Source: Candidatus Woesearchaeota archaeon (lineage in GTDB: Archaea > Nanobdellota > Nanobdellia > Woesearchaeales > UBA11576). From it: 5,061 bases of DNA. The notes below the pieces were generated by a model that made no database searches, was not told the origin of the DNA, and saw only the letters and a program-made list of their open reading frames with translations. Shown here piece after piece: positions 4,970 to 5,061 of this stretch (position 1 is its first letter; each line of letters opens with the position of its first letter). The translations under genes were made by a program, and so were the position numbers. Location: contig JAUVBP010000099.1 in assembly GCA_030591125.1 (NCBI GenBank), forward strand, positions 1 through 5,061. The letters are read 5' to 3'.

Positions 4970-5061
4970 ATGGCAAACAAGGTAATGCGGAAAGTATCAA
5001 AGAAGACGACAGGCCATGCTGTAGACAATGTGACAGACTACATAGACATCATGTCACAGAT
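4970..5061 (+). CDS. Partial hypothetical protein, N-terminus only
   Basis: An ORF begins at 4970 and is still open at the window end. The 30 visible residues are MANKVMRKVSKKTTGH then AVDNVTDYIDIMSQ. The ATG is preceded by TGAGGTCTGACG, whose GAGGT (4959-4963) is a good ribosome site. The gap to the upstream Lys/Ala-rich gene is 23 bases and no promoter is apparent, so the two are probably co-transcribed. The visible part is a basic start followed by an amphipathic helix. The family cannot be named from this fragment. Bacterial DUF883 genes are often followed by a holin-like YqjE gene, but nothing visible here tests that parallel. Confidence 0.6.
   Translation, partial: MANKVMRKVSKKTTGHAVDNVTDYIDIMSQ

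Overview
The window looks archaeal. Candidate promoters are TATA boxes (TTTATATA or TTTAAA type) about 25 bases ahead of predicted starts, start sites carry GGTG-type Shine-Dalgarno sequences (for example GGTGATAAG-ATG), some genes appear leaderless, and genes are tightly packed and often divergent. The lineage cannot be fixed from the sequence. Small lysine-rich proteins, a two-component pair and a cyclophilin would fit an uncultured DPANN-type or euryarchaeal genome, but that is a guess. No tRNA, rRNA, insertion sequence, CRISPR array or integrase is visible.

Left block, minus strand (about 1-2315): a promoter at about 2303-2312 drives a single-domain response regulator (1901-2269). Its stop overlaps the start of a seven-helix membrane histidine kinase (432-1904) in an ATGA junction. 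Below the kinase, a gene-free stretch (235-431) holds two perfect inverted repeats and four copies of a GTTCGGTTTA-like motif. This stretch sits directly upstream of the TATA box of a small charged protein of unknown function (10-234).

Middle block, plus strand (about 2346-3895): a divergent promoter drives a distant TraB/PrgY/Tiki-like protein (2386-3138) with two GxxH motifs and a hydrophobic C-terminus. It is followed by a 54-residue basic small protein (3164-3328) that appears leaderless, and three bases later by an RBBP9/YdeN-type serine hydrolase (3332-3895).

Right block: a membrane-anchored cyclophilin on the minus strand (3902-4459) converges on the hydrolase with only six bases between the stops. 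Across a divergent intergenic region with a palindrome and a tiny upstream ORF lies a histone H1-like Lys/Ala-rich protein ending in a hydrophobic, glycine-spaced helix (4590-4946), then the start of another gene running off the window (4970 onward).

Several products probably sit at or face the membrane: the kinase, the TraB-like protein, the cyclophilin and the Lys/Ala-rich protein. No single sequence feature proves that they work as one system. The best candidates for new biology are the motif array ahead of the small charged gene, the membrane-tethered H1-like protein with its uORF, and the unannotated 54-residue protein.
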